Source of the DNA: Pseudoalteromonas rubra
Lineage (GTDB): Bacteria > Pseudomonadota > Gammaproteobacteria > Enterobacterales > Alteromonadaceae
DNA length: 64,000 nt
Assembly: GCF_005887115.1 (NCBI RefSeq)
Contig: NZ_PNCJ01000019.1
Location: 99,510 to 163,509, forward strand
Direction: 5' to 3'
Positions within the stretch are counted from its first letter, which is position 1; each line of letters begins with the position of its first letter. Of the stretch, positions 1 through 8,454 are shown one piece after another. The position numbers and the translations under genes are program-made. Below the pieces are notes generated by a model that saw nothing but the letters and a program-made list of their open reading frames with translations, was not told the origin of the DNA and made no database searches.

Positions 1-1884
1 CCTGTATCGGCGCTGCATATGCTAAGCCGCTATTCTGGTGGTGAAGAAGCCTCGGCGCCGCTGCATAAGCTCGGCTCTGATGTATGGGAAAAAGCCAAGC
101 GCCGCGCGGCCGAAAAAGTCCGTGATGTTGCCGCTGAGCTGCTGGACATTTACGCTAAGCGCCAGAGCAAGCCCGGTCATTTGTTTAAGCTCGATGGTCA
201 GGCCTATCGGGAATTCAGTGATACCTTCCCGTTTGAAGAAACCGACGACCAACGCAACGCCATTGATGCCGTACTGGGTGATATGCAAACCCCGCTGGCA
301 ATGGACCGGCTGGTCTGTGGTGACGTTGGCTTCGGTAAAACCGAGGTGGCAATGCGCGCCGCGTTTGTGGCCATTAACGACAACAAACAAGTGGCCGTGC
401 TGGTGCCGACCACCTTGCTGGCCCAACAGCACTACGAAAACTTCCGTGACCGCTTTGCGTCTTTGCCTATCGAGGTAGGCGTATTATCTCGCTTTAACAG
501 CACCAAAGAGCAAAAAGATACCCTGGATAAACTCGAAAATGGCCAACTCGATATTGTCATTGGTACGCACAAGCTGCTGCAGCAGAGCATCAAGTATAAA
601 GACTTAGGGCTACTGATCGTCGACGAAGAGCACCGCTTCGGGGTCAGACAAAAAGAGAAAATCAAGCAACTGCGCGCGGATGTAGATATACTCACGCTCA
701 CCGCAACACCTATTCCCAGAACCCTGAATATGGCCATGAGCGGCATGCGCGACCTGTCTATCATTGCCACGCCACCAGCAAAACGCCTGGCGGTTAAAAC
801 CTTTGTGCAGGAGCGCAATGATGAGGTTATTCGCGAAGCGGTTCTGCGGGAAATTAAACGCGGTGGTCAGGTGTACTTCCTGCACAACAATGTAGAGACC
901 ATAGATAAAACCGCGGCTGACATTGCCGCATTAGTGCCCGAAGCCAGCATTGCCATCGCGCACGGCCAGATGCGTGAAAAAGAGCTTGAGCAACTGATGA
1001 GTGACTTTTATCACCAGAAACACAATGTGCTGGTGTGTACCACCATCATAGAAACCGGCATTGATATCCCGTCTGCCAACACCATCATCATGGACCGCGC
1101 AGACAAGCTGGGCCTGGCGCAGATGCACCAACTGCGTGGTCGGGTTGGCCGTAGCCACCACCAGGCGTATGCCTACCTGCTAACCCGCAACAGCCAGACA
1201 CTGACCAAAGATGCGGTGAAACGCCTGCAGGCCATTGAGTCGCTCGAAGATCTTGGTGCCGGCTTTGCTCTGGCCACCCATGACTTAGAGATCCGGGGCG
1301 CGGGTGAACTACTGGGTGACGAACAAAGTGGTCAGATCCAGACTGTGGGCTTTACCCTGTATATGGAAATGCTGGAACAGGCCGTTCAGGCACTTAAAGA
1401 GGGCAAAGAGCCGACGCTCGAGAACCTGTTGCAACAGCAAAGCGATGTGGACCTGAAGATCCCCGCCCTGCTGCCTGATGACTATATCCATGACGTCAAT
1501 ATGCGCCTGAGCATGTACAAGCGCATTGCCAGCGCCAATGATGAAGAGTCACTGGACGAGCTAAAGGTTGAGCTGATCGACCGCTTTGGCCTGTTGCCGG
1601 ATGCAGCGAAAAACCTCTTTAGTATCCAACTTTTGAAATCAAAAGCGGCTAAACTTGGGATCACCAAAGTAGAAGCCAACCAAAAAGGCGGCTACTTTGA
1701 ATTCAGTGCCAGTACCACGGTTAACCCGACATTCATCATTGCTCTGATACAAAGCAACCCGGCTGTGTACCGCATGGAAGGTGCCAGTAAGTTACGCTTT
1801 AATATCGAAGAGAAAAATGGTCAGGAACGCTTAAAACTGGTAAATGCAATGATAGACGACTTTCAGAAAAAGGCGGTGGCATGA
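1..1884 (+). CDS. mfd: Transcription-repair coupling factor Mfd, C-terminal part (5' end outside window)
   Basis: Mfd is the ATP-driven translocase that removes stalled RNA polymerase from damaged DNA and recruits UvrA. The reading frame is open from base 1, so the gene starts upstream of the window. About 627 residues are present; the family has about 1150, so the UvrB-like N-terminal domains and most of the RNA-polymerase-interacting domain lie outside. Visible are Walker A GDVGFGKTE (about 319-345), the Walker B box DEEH (622-633), the SAT-like TLTATPIPRT motif, and the helicase motif VI LRGRVGRSHHQAY (about 1132-1170). The C-terminal regulatory domain follows, with the conserved SLLPDDYI-like stretch. 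The stop overlaps the csiV start by four bases (ATGA), so the two are probably translationally coupled. Similarity to E. coli Mfd is very high along the whole visible part. Confidence 0.97.
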   Translation, partial: PVSALHMLSRYSGGEEASAPLHKLGSDVWEKAKRRAAEKVRDVAAELLDIYAKRQSKPGHLFKLDGQAYREFSDTFPFEETDDQRNAIDAVLGDMQTPLAMDRLVCGDVGFGKTEVAMRAAFVAINDNKQVAVLVPTTLLAQQHYENFRDRFASLPIEVGVLSRFNSTKEQKDTLDKLENGQLDIVIGTHKLLQQSIKYKDLGLLIVDEEHRFGVRQKEKIKQLRADVDILTLTATPIPRTLNMAMSGMRDLSIIATPPAKRLAVKTFVQERNDEVIREAVLREIKRGGQVYFLHNNVETIDKTAADIAALVPEASIAIAHGQMREKELEQLMSDFYHQKHNVLVCTTIIETGIDIPSANTIIMDRADKLGLAQMHQLRGRVGRSHHQAYAYLLTRNSQTLTKDAVKRLQAIESLEDLGAGFALATHDLEIRGAGELLGDEQSGQIQTVGFTLYMEMLEQAVQALKEGKEPTLENLLQQQSDVDLKIPALLPDDYIHDVNMRLSMYKRIASANDEESLDELKVELIDRFGLLPDAAKNLFSIQLLKSKAAKLGITKVEANQKGGYFEFSASTTVNPTFIIALIQSNPAVYRMEGASKLRFNIEEKNGQERLKLVNAMIDDFQKKAVA

Positions 1885-2726
1885 TAAGGACAGCCCTTTC
1901 ACTGACGATACTAAGCACAGCGCTGCTGGCCTCTGTGCCGGCCAGTGCAAAACGCTGGTATGAAGTTGAGCTGATCGCCTTTGCCCAGCAAAAAAACGAT
2001 CAGCTGAATGAAGACTTTACGATTGAAAACCCTGAGCTGGATTTAAACCGGACACTGGACTTGCTGACAAAGGGCTATAACAGCGCAGGTCAGCAGGCTT
2101 GTCTGAATGGTGACAGTCGTTTTGACCCTCGCACGGTAACCAGTCGCTTTGTTCAGCAGGATACCTCCTGGCACTGTGCCGACGGCATAAATTATATGGA
2201 AAAATATCAGCAGCTGCCGTTGACGCCCTATGCCGAGCCACAGGAGCATAAACAAAGCATCTACTTGTTAAGCGAAGAGCAACTTAAATTCGACAGCGTA
2301 CTCAATCAGCTAAAAAAGAAAGGACTTGAACCCATTCTGCACACCGGCTGGCGCTTTCCCGACCAAAGTAAAAAGCGTGCGCCGAACATACTCGTCTATG
2401 GCGGACAAAAGTTCGAGCAGCCCGCCAGCTATGTGGCTCGCTTAGATACGCCCGATGATGGCTTTATCAGCCTGCTGGGTGAGCCCAAAGAGCGTGCACT
2501 AAGGGAGCAAGATCCTGCGCTATGGCAACTACAGGGCTGGATGAAAATCCATATACGGCATTACTTATACGTCACCAGTAACTTTGACTATCATTATAAA
2601 AGTGATGAAGGCGATTTAGAAAGCGCCAGAATGTCTCAGTTTACCCGGGTATACAGCGGTGACATCCATTATTTAGATCATCCCAAAATGGGGATTATCT
2701 TCCAAATCAGAAAATACAGACACTGA
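1881..2726 (+). CDS. csiV: CsiV family peptidoglycan-binding periplasmic protein
   Basis: A 281-residue protein with a cleavable signal peptide (residues 1-23, ending ASA) followed by RWYEVELIAF, the signature start of the CsiV family (cell shape integrity, first described in Vibrio). Family members bind peptidoglycan and protect cell shape when non-canonical D-amino acids are released. The gene starts on the ATGA overlapping the mfd stop; the mfd-csiV neighbourhood is common in marine gammaproteobacteria. The C-terminal third is rich in aromatic and basic residues (HIRHYLYVTSNFDYHY), as usual in the family. The assignment rests on recognition of the N-terminal motif and the gene context. Confidence 0.8.
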   Translation: MIRTALSLTILSTALLASVPASAKRWYEVELIAFAQQKNDQLNEDFTIENPELDLNRTLDLLTKGYNSAGQQACLNGDSRFDPRTVTSRFVQQDTSWHCADGINYMEKYQQLPLTPYAEPQEHKQSIYLLSEEQLKFDSVLNQLKKKGLEPILHTGWRFPDQSKKRAPNILVYGGQKFEQPASYVARLDTPDDGFISLLGEPKERALREQDPALWQLQGWMKIHIRHYLYVTSNFDYHYKSDEGDLESARMSQFTRVYSGDIHYLDHPKMGIIFQIRKYRH

Positions 2727-2737
2727 CGGAAACTACT

Positions 2738-2986
2738 ATGAAAAAAATTTTAATCCTGACTGCGCTCCTCGGCCTGGCCGCCTGCTCTAAAGTAAGCATG
2801 GAAAACTACGACAAAATCGAAGTGGGTATGGACAAAACTGAACTAGAACAACTCTTGGGCTCAGCAGATCAGTGCGAAGAAAAAACCCTGCACACTAACT
2901 GCACCTGGGGCAACGACAGCAAACATATTAAAGTGACGCTGGTGTCGGATAAGGTCACGCTGTATAGCAAAAAAGGGCTTGAATAA
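2738..2986 (+). CDS. Small lipoprotein, DUF3862/SmpA-OmlA-like
   Basis: An 82-residue protein with a lipoprotein signal peptide; the lipobox LAAC places the acylated cysteine at residue 16. The mature part begins with MENYDKIEVGMDKTELEQLLG, the pattern of DUF3862/BamE-like small lipoproteins, in which a short beta-rich domain follows two helices. Two more cysteines (46 and 55) could form a disulfide. It sits 11 bases after csiV and ahead of a strong terminator, so it is probably the last gene of an mfd-csiV transcript. The molecular role is unknown; BamE-like structure is an inference from the pattern. Confidence 0.7.
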   Translation: MKKILILTALLGLAACSKVSMENYDKIEVGMDKTELEQLLGSADQCEEKTLHTNCTWGNDSKHIKVTLVSDKVTLYSKKGLE

Positions 2987-3016
2987 GCGTTACGCTTAAT
3001 TTAATACGCATTTGAG

Positions 3017-3046
3017 ATACCCGGCTGAATAGCCGGGTATTTTTTA
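3017..3046 (+). terminator. Rho-independent terminator after the mfd-csiV-lipoprotein run
   Basis: A perfect 10-bp stem (ATACCCGGCT / AGCCGGGTAT) with a GAAT loop is followed by a run of T. It ends the plus-strand transcript and lies just before the convergent acetyltransferase gene. Confidence 0.9.
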
Positions 3047-3049
3047 TAG

Positions 3050-3553
3050 CTACACAGGCAATTGGCTCGTGTGCAGCTCAAAAACGCATAGTCGCCCGCA
3101 ACTGATTTGCTTAAAACCGCACCCCAGCAATAAACGCTGACAGCCGGTGTTCTCCTGTGAAACCTTGCCAATAACCCGGGAAACCTCGCAATCGGGAGCC
3201 AGTTGTTCCAGCGTATTTAAAGCCGCGCTGAGTGCCTCAGAGGCCAGACCCAAGCGCCAAAACAGCGGAGCGAGCTCAATTCCCAGATGAATGTGTTTTG
3301 TATTGACGTCGTAATCGTACAACCCGAGCGTACCAATGAATTTACCGTTGTATTCTATCGCAAAGCGCCCGCCTCGCCCTTCGTAGAATTCTTCAAGATC
3401 AGCCTGCAACATCGCCCTGACTTCTGGCTGGGTTAGCTTATCGCCATAGTCATTGTACTGGCTTACCAAGGGGTCGTTTAGCAGCGCCACCAGCGCCGGT
3501 ACATCACGATAGTTCACCAGCCTTAGCAGCAATCTCGGGGTTTTAATTTGCAT
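3050..3553 (-). CDS. GNAT family N-acetyltransferase
   Basis: A 167-residue protein with the layout of RimJ/RimL-type GNAT acetyltransferases. It opens MQIKTPRLLLRLVNYRDVPA, the usual TxRLxLRxxxxxD start. A central GTLGLYDYDV strand and an LGIELAPLFWRLGLASEAL segment stand where the acetyl-CoA-binding motif A (W-G-x-G-x-A-xEA) normally occurs, here R-L-G-L-A-S-E-A. The C-terminal part has NTGCQRLLLGCGF, matching the usual N-xxS-xxLxExxGF motif. The substrate cannot be read from the sequence. It is a stand-alone gene, convergent with the preceding operon. Confidence 0.85.
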   Translation of the reverse strand: MQIKTPRLLLRLVNYRDVPALVALLNDPLVSQYNDYGDKLTQPEVRAMLQADLEEFYEGRGGRFAIEYNGKFIGTLGLYDYDVNTKHIHLGIELAPLFWRLGLASEALSAALNTLEQLAPDCEVSRVIGKVSQENTGCQRLLLGCGFKQISCGRLCVFELHTSQLPV

Positions 3554-3653
3554 CGGGTTCCGTCATCCAAAAGCTTTCAATAAAGCCCTCTCTTTTTCGC
3601 TAAATTAGTATAAACTATCGGGCCTTAAGTAACAGCCGTCAGGAGTCGTTAAT

Positions 3654-3857
3654 ATGAGCGAAGAGTATATTGTCATTCCCCCCACCACCAAAGTATGGTG
3701 CCCGGAAAAAGGCGAAGGCTGGACACTGACCGGGATCACCGGTATTGAAGAAAACACCTCAGTAATGTTCAGTGGCGTCCGCTACACCATCCCGGCAAAG
3801 ACCATTGTCGAAGAACTGCTGCCAAATTATCAGGCAAGAGAGAAAGAGCAAGGGTGA
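3654..3857 (+). CDS. Hypothetical protein, 67 residues
   Basis: A short acidic protein that I do not recognise. It has no signal peptide, membrane segment or zinc motif. The start is supported by AGGAG nine bases upstream, and the composition and codon use look like real coding sequence. The middle (VMFSGVRYTIPAKTIVEEL) suggests a small beta-barrel-like fold, but this is only an impression. It stands alone between a minus-strand acetyltransferase and a minus-strand cluster. Confidence 0.6.
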   Translation: MSEEYIVIPPTTKVWCPEKGEGWTLTGITGIEENTSVMFSGVRYTIPAKTIVEELLPNYQAREKEQG

Positions 3858-3920
3858 GTTCATCAGCTCACCCGCACAATATTAACTAAGAAAGATACGC
3901 CGCAACCATACCGAATATCT

Positions 3921-4280
3921 TCATTCTGTATAACTGGTAATTCTCATTAATCTGATTTCCGTACCTTCGTATACAACGCGACGATTTTCCTTCAGTATGT
4001 CCAGGCAGAAAGTGGCTGTGATGTGATTTTCGCCCGATAAAATGCGCGCATAAAGCCCAGTAGGTAACGCCTCCGGGCTTGGCCCTTCTCCCGCTTCTTC
4101 AACACCATATATATTGCCATCCGCTGTATCCGATATCCTTAAACTCGGAGGGTGTCCGTTCCAAACCGATAATGTACCAGAAACATTTTTACAGGGTTTT
4201 GCTTCTACCGATGTAGATTGACAGAGCGCACACATAAGTGCCAGAAGGTAGAATTTTTTACGCATTAATGTGCTAGGCAT
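3921..4280 (-). CDS. Hypothetical exported protein (last gene of a five-gene cluster)
   Basis: The protein has a signal peptide (MRKKFYLLALMCALCQS then an A-x-A-like cleavage region, VEA-KPC) and a mature part of about 90 residues with two cysteines (KPCKNVSG and TATFCLDIL). Starting at 4280 overlaps the upstream membrane-protein gene by eight bases; starting at 4265 (MRKK) gives a cleaner signal peptide. Neither has a strong ribosome site, so the start is uncertain. The reading frame is also open further upstream, to 4361, but that part lies inside the upstream gene. I do not recognise the family. By position and orientation it belongs to the run of small envelope proteins beginning at 5753. 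Confidence 0.65.
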   Translation of the reverse strand: MPSTLMRKKFYLLALMCALCQSTSVEAKPCKNVSGTLSVWNGHPPSLRISDTADGNIYGVEEAGEGPSPEALPTGLYARILSGENHITATFCLDILKENRRVVYEGTEIRLMRITSYTE

Positions 4281-4710
4281 AAAATCGCACTTTGATTTTC
4301 CTGAAGAACCATATGCAAAGGTAGCTAAACAGAAACACGACCGCGCTATAGGCCGCTGCAAGATAAGGCGTTAACAAGTAGCCGACCACATTTCTGCCAC
4401 CATCAGCGATAAACATTTTACTGGCTCTTGATTCCGCTTCAGTCCAGGTCGCTTTTTCACTTGGGCTGATAAACCTATCTCCATCTCTGTCTAGCTGTGC
4501 AACGACCAAATCCAGCTGATAATTTAGGTTATACAAAGGCACAACAATAACGAGGTACATCAGTACAACACTGAGCACATACTTAGTCAAAATCGGCAAA
4601 GGTTTTCGACTGAAGCCTTTAAAGAAGAGCATGACCATCGGCAATACTAAAAAAAACAGATAGCCAATCATTCTCAATAAAACAGCAGTTTCTACACTCA
4701 TGCTAATCAT
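4273..4710 (-). CDS. Membrane protein with an EF-hand-like calcium loop
   Basis: A 145-residue protein with hydrophobic segments near residues 8-30, 42-62 and 108-135. Between the second and third lies LDRDGDRFISPSEKATW, which matches the EF-hand loop pattern D-x-D-G-D-x-x-I-x-x-x-E exactly (D74, D76, D78, I81, E85). A single EF-hand loop between membrane spans suggests calcium binding at an exposed loop; this is inference from the motif. The family is not recognised. The gene overlaps the next one by eight bases and follows the 42-residue gene by 29 bases. Confidence 0.75.
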   Translation of the reverse strand: MISMSVETAVLLRMIGYLFFLVLPMVMLFFKGFSRKPLPILTKYVLSVVLMYLVIVVPLYNLNYQLDLVVAQLDRDGDRFISPSEKATWTEAESRASKMFIADGGRNVVGYLLTPYLAAAYSAVVFLFSYLCIWFFRKIKVRFYA

Positions 4711-4739
4711 AATAGGTCTACAGCTAATGCCCTTATTAG

Positions 4740-4868
4740 TTAGCTATTTTCATCGACGATTTGAGACATACCGTCAGCCATAATTTCTTGCTCAAACTCA
4801 TGCCTATCGCGCTCTTTGCAAGATAACTCTACCAGGTTCACAGTAGAGATTCCGAGCTTGACGATCAT
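4740..4868 (-). CDS. Small hypothetical protein, 42 residues, translationally coupled
   Basis: This frame encodes MIVKLGISTVNLVELSCKE and continues to a TAA stop, 42 residues in all, acidic at the C-terminus. Its ATG overlaps the TGA of the upstream exported-protein gene as ATGA, the usual sign of translational coupling. It fills what would otherwise be an empty 150-base gap in a tightly packed cluster. No family is recognised. An alternative is that it is an untranslated spacer, but the overlap and position argue for a real gene. Confidence 0.5.
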   Translation of the reverse strand: MIVKLGISTVNLVELSCKERDRHEFEQEIMADGMSQIVDENS

Positions 4869-5326
4869 CTTTTGTATTTCCCTTGGCATATAAATGTGAT
4901 TGCCTCTTGAGATATTGCAGTAGTTACGCTTTGCAAATAGGCATCATCTTCATTTGAAGGGAGCCTGAGAACAACCGCAGCGCCAGGGTTTATACAGCAC
5001 CCTATATACTTATCAGCATATTCGTAGTTAAAATAAACAAGCTGATACCCTAACACACGCGTTTCTTTTTCAGGAAAGTGGAAATTAAGATAGTCAAATC
5101 TTTCCTGTGGCTCTGGTGAGAAAACGCCCGATTTAACCATCTGGTTAACAACCTCTCGCCCCTTTACCAAACTTTCCTCAAGATACGTTGGCTCTATTGT
5201 TAAAGAAGCCTCGATACTGATTTCTCTTTGGCTGTATGACTGAGCTGACCAGAGGGCACAACTAATAAGCAACGTAAGCTTCATCAGAGCAACAAAGCGC
5301 TTCAAGCAAGATCGCAAATATTTCAT
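4865..5326 (-). CDS. Hypothetical exported protein, 153 residues
   Basis: The protein has an N-terminal signal peptide (hydrophobic LMKLTLLISCALWSAQ, cleavage probably near residue 32) and a mature part of about 120 residues with a CC pair (YIGCCINPGAAVVLRLPS) and one cysteine near the end (TFICQGKYKR). An internal ATG at 5284 (MKLTLLIS) is an alternative start with a shorter signal peptide. No family is recognised. It follows the DUF3574 gene by 22 bases and overlaps the 42-residue gene by four, so it belongs to the same operon. Confidence 0.7.
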   Translation of the reverse strand: MKYLRSCLKRFVALMKLTLLISCALWSAQSYSQREISIEASLTIEPTYLEESLVKGREVVNQMVKSGVFSPEPQERFDYLNFHFPEKETRVLGYQLVYFNYEYADKYIGCCINPGAAVVLRLPSNEDDAYLQSVTTAISQEAITFICQGKYKR

Positions 5327-5348
5327 TCCTTTTCACTCATATCTTGGA

Positions 5349-5753
5349 CTATTGCCCGTTCGTAGCGCTTTTATAATCTGGCCCGATAAAATCCCACTCA
5401 GCAACCGGTACTTTTACCAGCATTACCGAGTCCTGGCCAAATCGACGGGCATATAAAGATGCCAACACCTTGGCCTTTTCAACACCCTGCTCGTCCACTA
5501 TCACGGTCACCACTTTCGAGCGCTCTGGTTTGCCTTTATAGTAACCTACCGAATCGACAACATTAAAACCATCAAACGTCTTCACGATTTCATCGTTTTG
5601 AAACGCTTGCCATTGCTCTAACGACACGCCTCCGCCACCTGGCAATGACAGGCCAAAGAACAGCCTGAGCCGATAGACTTCATCTGCATAGACGTAGGAA
5701 GTACTGAGCAACAGAGTAAGTAATATCAAACGATTTACGAATTTTACGACCAT
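5349..5753 (-). CDS. DUF3574 domain-containing exported protein
   Basis: A 134-residue protein with a signal peptide (residues 1-23, ending VYA). The mature part has the DUF3574 layout: RLRLFFGLSLPGGGGVSLEQW, then WQAFQNDEIVKTFDGFNVVD, an SKVVTVIVDEQGVEKAKVL segment, and RRFGQDSVMLVKV at the end. Members are small periplasmic alpha/beta proteins of unknown role. It is the first gene of the five-gene minus-strand cluster, which ends at 3921. The 140 bases upstream (5754-5893) presumably hold the promoter; I see no clear operator there. Confidence 0.8.
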   Translation of the reverse strand: MVVKFVNRLILLTLLLSTSYVYADEVYRLRLFFGLSLPGGGGVSLEQWQAFQNDEIVKTFDGFNVVDSVGYYKGKPERSKVVTVIVDEQGVEKAKVLASLYARRFGQDSVMLVKVPVAEWDFIGPDYKSATNGQ

Positions 5754-5893
5754 GCATTTTCCTTATTGAATGCGAGAAAATTAAATTGATGACCAACATC
5801 CTTTAAAGCTGAGTCATTAGTTGTTCTTTGCTTTGCACGACTTAGATTTACTTGAGGAACAAAGAGCTGGCTGGCCAAACAATATGGTCACTA

Positions 5894-6238
5894 TTATTCT
5901 TTCACCCAACCAACACTTAACACATAGCGGCTGCCTTGCGTAACTTTAGTCACGGCATGGGCTTCTATGTCGGGCCGGAACAGTTTAACCCTTGTCCAGT
6001 TTACAAGGGTATTTTGGCAGATAAACTCTCCACCTTGTTTAGCGTGTTTGAGGATAATATTGAGCCGGTAGTGTTTGCCAGAGTCGACCTGATCCACATG
6101 CTGTTTAATTTCACTGCCCGCCGGGAAATGGATCAGGTAACAGTCGAATTTAATGGGCCAGATTGCGCCGCATAACAGCATTTTATCGTAGCCCGAGTCT
6201 TGCCTTCCCGCTTCCCAGCGCCATAACTTATTCAACAT
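5894..6238 (-). CDS. 2OG-Fe(II) oxygenase (prolyl-4-hydroxylase-like)
   Basis: The protein carries the complete 2-oxoglutarate/Fe(II) dioxygenase triad: HxD (SEIKQHVDQVDSG), a distal His (DIEAHAVTKV) and the 2OG-binding Arg (GSRYVLSVGW). Between them is the RLNIILKHAKQGGEF strand typical of prolyl-4-hydroxylase-like small oxygenases. The start is uncertain. MLNKLWRWE at 6238 gives 114 residues and avoids the chemoreceptor gene; the frame is open to 6334, overlapping that gene's end, and a TTG near 6298 would also be possible. The substrate is unknown. Co-orientation with the upstream chemoreceptor suggests, but does not prove, co-transcription. Confidence 0.75.
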   Translation of the reverse strand: MLNKLWRWEAGRQDSGYDKMLLCGAIWPIKFDCYLIHFPAGSEIKQHVDQVDSGKHYRLNIILKHAKQGGEFICQNTLVNWTRVKLFRPDIEAHAVTKVTQGSRYVLSVGWVKE

Positions 6239-6290
6239 ACCTGCACTCTCTAAACGCCTGCGCAGAGATCGTCTTGTTGAAACTGCGCCT

Positions 6291-8279
6291 TTAGTCAATT
6301 TTAAAATTGTCCATCGTGCGTTGCAGTGTATCACTGTTTAGTTTCATGTCATCAAAGAGTTTTTTCAGTGCCTGAGAGGTTTTAAGTTCTTCATTTGCCG
6401 CATCTAATACCGCAGTGGTATTACTGGAGATATCCTGTGCAACCACAGACTGCTGCTGCGCCGCCGTGGCCACTGAAGTAGTCAGTTGCTCTACGTGATT
6501 ACTGTGATCGCTCACCTGCATAGAAACCTGGCGAGTTTGTTCTACTTCACTCATAATACTACTCGCCAGGCCGGTATTTTCCTTAATGGCATTGACCACA
6601 TTGCGACTGATGTCATTCAGATTGCTGAGTAATGTAGAGATCTGCTCTGACGACCCCTTACTGTTGTTTGCAAGCCCTCTGACTTCATCGGCAACGACCG
6701 CAAAACCCCGGCCATGTTCCCCCGCTCTGGCCGCTTCAATGGCTGCATTCAGGGCAAGCAAGTTGGTTTGATCAGCTACGCTGCGAATAGAGTCCAGTAT
6801 GGTGTTAATCTCCTCCACCTGCTGCTCCATATTAAGTGCCATTTCGTTTACCTGCTCCATGTTTTGCGATAGCACATTCATGGCATCCAGATTGCGCTGA
6901 TTATCTTCCAGCAACTTTTTAGATTCGTCGTTAAGCTGATCACTGGCTGTCAGCGTATCTGAGGCCGCTTTGGCGATGTCTTCGCTGGTTGCGGCCATTT
7001 GCTCTATCGCCGCGGCAATATTGGTTGCCAGGCTCTGCGTGCGCTGAGCATCTTCCGTGACATGACTGGCCGCTTTTTCCATCTGATTACCAAGCTTAGT
7101 ACCTACATTAATAGACTTAGATAACCCAACCAGCAGATCTTTAAAGGCATACACCGTATTGTGAATGGATTCCGATATTTTGCCCAGTTCATCACTGGTT
7201 TTTAATCTTACATCTAAAGTGAGATCGCCGTTATTCGCCACTTTGGTCAATATGCTGGTCAACTCGTTCAGCTCGTCTCGCAACGACGTAAACAAATGCG
7301 TGTTGATCACTATGATGATGAGCATAAAGATCAGAAATAATACAAACAGCCAGATCATTTGATTGACCAGATCCGCTTTATACGCCTCGCTGATTTCTCG
7401 TGTATGTGCCCACTGGCTGTCGAGTAACGCTTTTACATCCTGAATTTGCCCTGTTGCCTGGGCAAACCACTGGCTGCTATCGGGCAATCGCGAAAAATCG
7501 ACGTTATCGGCCGTCGAAACCGTCGTGATAACGCTATCCAGTGTTTGTGCACGGCTGTCAGACATGATCCGTTTATACGTATTCAGCACGTCGCCAGACA
7601 GCGCAGTCTCAAGCTGCTCTTTCAGAAGCGATAGCTGTAGCTGGTAATAAGCGAGATCCCGCGCCACAGCTTCATTGACTGATTTTCTTGCCAGCACGCC
7701 ATTCACTTTCCCCCGCAACTGACCTTTTCGCTCCTTGCTCTGTGCCATTAAGAAAGCAATGGATAAATTCGAAGATAACTCGCGGTTAGTTACATAGGCC
7801 TGCATGCGCATCGCAGTACTTAACGCAAGCTGATTTACATGGCTGTAATAATTGAACGCATTCTTACCTTGTTGCTGATCCACCTCGCGGCGTAGTGCAT
7901 CTTTTTCTCGCAGTAAGGTGAACAAATTTGGTAGCCACTTTTGCACCTTGTTATCTTCTTTAAATGCACCGCGATATAAGTCTTCCAGTGCAGCAACCGA
8001 GGCATCGGCTTTTATCCGCTGTGCGGCAACGGCCTGGCGGGTTTGTCCATTCGGGTTACCCAAAAAGCCCGCCGTTAAGCCCCGCTCCACAGCATGATGA
8101 TGTGCCACTTTTTCCATCGCATCCAGTAACCCTATGTAGGCAATGTCTTTTTTGGTGGCTTCAATATCTTGCCAATATTGGTAAACCACTTTGCTAAGTA
8201 AGATCAGAATGAAAATAAGTAAGGCGGTAGAGCTGATAATGGATAATTGAATAATGGAAAAGCGCTTAAGCAGATTCAT
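6291..8279 (-). CDS. Methyl-accepting chemotaxis protein with NIT sensor domain
   Basis: A 662-residue transmembrane chemoreceptor. It has a first membrane helix (about 10-34) and a periplasmic helical domain of about 280 residues with HHHAVERGLTAGFLG and the repeated R/E pattern of the NIT (nitrate- and nitrite-sensing-type) domain. A second membrane helix (WLFVLFLIFMLIIIVIN) follows, then a HAMP domain and the cytoplasmic signalling domain with the hairpin tip DQTNLLALNAAIEAARAGE. I choose ATG 8279 because GGAG lies seven bases upstream; an in-frame GTG at 8297 lacks such a site. The C-terminus (RTMDNFKID) has no CheR-tethering pentapeptide. NIT domains are linked to nitrate/nitrite in some proteins, so the ligand here is only a guess. 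Confidence 0.93.
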   Translation of the reverse strand: MNLLKRFSIIQLSIISSTALLIFILILLSKVVYQYWQDIEATKKDIAYIGLLDAMEKVAHHHAVERGLTAGFLGNPNGQTRQAVAAQRIKADASVAALEDLYRGAFKEDNKVQKWLPNLFTLLREKDALRREVDQQQGKNAFNYYSHVNQLALSTAMRMQAYVTNRELSSNLSIAFLMAQSKERKGQLRGKVNGVLARKSVNEAVARDLAYYQLQLSLLKEQLETALSGDVLNTYKRIMSDSRAQTLDSVITTVSTADNVDFSRLPDSSQWFAQATGQIQDVKALLDSQWAHTREISEAYKADLVNQMIWLFVLFLIFMLIIIVINTHLFTSLRDELNELTSILTKVANNGDLTLDVRLKTSDELGKISESIHNTVYAFKDLLVGLSKSINVGTKLGNQMEKAASHVTEDAQRTQSLATNIAAAIEQMAATSEDIAKAASDTLTASDQLNDESKKLLEDNQRNLDAMNVLSQNMEQVNEMALNMEQQVEEINTILDSIRSVADQTNLLALNAAIEAARAGEHGRGFAVVADEVRGLANNSKGSSEQISTLLSNLNDISRNVVNAIKENTGLASSIMSEVEQTRQVSMQVSDHSNHVEQLTTSVATAAQQQSVVAQDISSNTTAVLDAANEELKTSQALKKLFDDMKLNSDTLQRTMDNFKID

Positions 8280-8454
8280 GATTTCTCCGGTGATCACTTA
8301 ATGACGCCAATCTGGTACACCATGACTGGCCATCCTTATTGATACTAAAGATAGTCAAAAATCTGCAAAATCAACAATAACTGTACTGCGACATTAGTTG
8401 GGTGGCCTTAGCGTGGCAGGCACAGGAGCGGCAGGCTTTTGCCTCAGTGATCTC

